A model generated the notes under the pieces. That model did not search any database. It had not been told where the DNA came from and saw nothing but the letters and a program-made list of their open reading frames with translations. Below, in pieces: positions 63,195 to 64,000 of a stretch of 64,000 bases of DNA (the first letter of the stretch is position 1; every line of letters starts with the position of its first letter). Made by a program: the position numbers and the translations under genes. Where the stretch lies: NCBI RefSeq assembly GCF_000758725.1, contig NZ_CP009428.1:4836001-4900000 (forward strand). The letters run 5' to 3'. This DNA is from Paenibacillus odorifer. Lineage in GTDB: Bacteria > Bacillota > Bacilli > Paenibacillales > Paenibacillaceae.

Positions 63195-63767
63195 TTATTC
63201 TTGATAAAAACCATCTTTGAAAAAATTGTACCATCCCTCGACGGTTTCGATTGGGAAACCCTCTAACTTCTTCATAACTTCCCTTGCAAATTCTAAAGCA
63301 GCCGTACCATTAGCAGTAATGATATGTTCACTCGAAACTGCCTGTTTTTCTATATAATTTGCATCTCCTTTATAATTAGGAGCGTTTTGTTTTAAATAAT
63401 CCAATGAATTTCCGGTATGCGGTATGTTGTCTAAATAGCCATGTTCAGCCAAAAAAGTTGTAGCGTCACATATAGCGGCAATAGGTACACTCTCCTGCAA
63501 ACATTTTTCAATCACTGGAGTAATAGCTGAATTATCTTTCCAGCCTGTGCCCCCGATTAAAATTAACATTTCATACTGAACAGGTAAACTGTCTAAAGTA
63601 TAGTCAGGTACAACAGTAAATCCACCCATAGATTTGACATTGTCGCTAGTTAAAGCAACTGTGCTTACTTTAAATTCACTCTCCGGCTTATTTAGTTCGG
63701 CACTAATATATCCGCTTTCCCAATCAGCGTAGCCATTGGATAGAAACATCAAAACTTCTTTTTTCAT
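63195..63767 (-). CDS. DJ-1/PfpI-family protein
   Basis: 190 residues. Flavodoxin-like fold with the nucleophile elbow C100 (AAICDATTFLAEHG) and the upstream glutamate in the WESGY region (E17). Related B. subtilis YdeA-like proteins are annotated as putative proteases or amidotransferases; the activity is uncertain, with glyoxalase or chaperone roles known in the superfamily. AAAGGGAG precedes the start, which overlaps the stop of the upstream gene (ATGA), so the two are coupled. Confidence 0.88.
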   Translation of the reverse strand: MKKEVLMFLSNGYADWESGYISAELNKPESEFKVSTVALTSDNVKSMGGFTVVPDYTLDSLPVQYEMLILIGGTGWKDNSAITPVIEKCLQESVPIAAICDATTFLAEHGYLDNIPHTGNSLDYLKQNAPNYKGDANYIEKQAVSSEHIITANGTAALEFAREVMKKLEGFPIETVEGWYNFFKDGFYQE

Positions 63768-64000
63768 ATATTAGCACTCCCTTTAAGTTCTAACGCCACT
63801 TCCGCCACTTCTCGCCCATTTACCAGCAGCACAATCCGGTGCTCTCCTGGATAATGACGCCGAGTTGTTAAATCAGCCCAACGATGTGTCCGTTTACCTG
63901 ACAGAATTGTACCTCCAGGTACGGTCTTATCCGATAACAAAAAAGATTTACGAGAGGTTCGACCTGCCGCTTTCACGAAATAGATTCCGTATTCAATCCG
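63764..64000 (-). CDS. C-terminal part of a protein resembling DNA alkylation repair proteins (cut by window edge)
   Basis: 79 codons enter from the right edge and end at 63764. The visible part has RTHRWADLTTRRHYPGEH and HRIVLLVNGREVAEVALELKG, like the small C-terminal domain of some HEAT-repeat DNA alkylation repair proteins in Firmicutes. The HEAT region would lie beyond the window, so the call is tentative. It overlaps the DJ-1-family gene by 4 bp. Confidence 0.5.
   Translation of the reverse strand, partial: RIEYGIYFVKAAGRTSRKSFLLSDKTVPGGTILSGKRTHRWADLTTRRHYPGEHRIVLLVNGREVAEVALELKGSANI

Overview
The window most likely comes from a Paenibacillus-type member of the Bacillales (Firmicutes), moderately low in GC and with strong GGAGG-type ribosome binding sites. 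The signs are carbohydrate ABC transporters paired with YesMN-type two-component systems, Fnr with a C-terminal cysteine cluster, a Bce-type detoxification module, a B12 riboswitch in front of metE, DUF1540 and AIM24-like proteins. No rRNA, tRNA, prophage or CRISPR array was seen. Most genes lie on the minus strand.

Layout. 1-4.1 kb: sugar ABC transporter operon (binding protein, two permeases, then a sensor kinase cut by the window edge). 4.5-10.6 kb: fermentation genes pflA, pflB and adhE. 11-17.7 kb: a second sugar ABC transporter with its YesM/YesN-type kinase and regulator. 17.7-18.8 kb: a gene-free repeat region. 18.9-24.1 kb: pgmB and two GH65 genes. 24.6-29.1 kb: fnr, then nirB-nirD-nirC-like. 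29.3-35.3 kb: lipoprotein, an intact IS3-family element, ric (scdA/ytfE), an unknown Cys protein, HxlR regulator and an oxidoreductase. 35.5-41.8 kb: TVP38 protein, msrAB, DUF4349 lipoprotein, DUF1540 and metE under a cobalamin riboswitch. 41.9-47.9 kb: bceRS-bceAB-dedA-uppP. 48.1-51.7 kb: a small Cys/His protein, about 2 kb of tandem repeats and an AIM24-like gene. 52-64 kb: trhO, yitT, a short Crp-like protein, fruR-fruK-fruA, an AI-2E family membrane protein, ung, an RNase H, a lipoprotein, a DJ-1/PfpI protein and a partial gene.

How it works together. One theme is oxygen limitation. Fnr-type operators (TGTGA-N6-TCACA) stand before pflB, adhE, nirB, ric and fnr itself. Four of these can be aligned with a -10 box so that the operator sits near -41.5, and pflB and nirB share a tandem arrangement with centres exactly 21 bp apart. 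This suggests a local Fnr regulon covering mixed-acid fermentation, nitrite reduction and iron-sulfur/nitrosative repair. A second theme is the undecaprenyl lipid cycle: bacitracin-type sensing and transport genes run directly into dedA and uppP. The most puzzling DNA is 48.8-50.9 kb, where a 24-bp array is followed by three arrays of unrelated sequence that all repeat every 51 bp.
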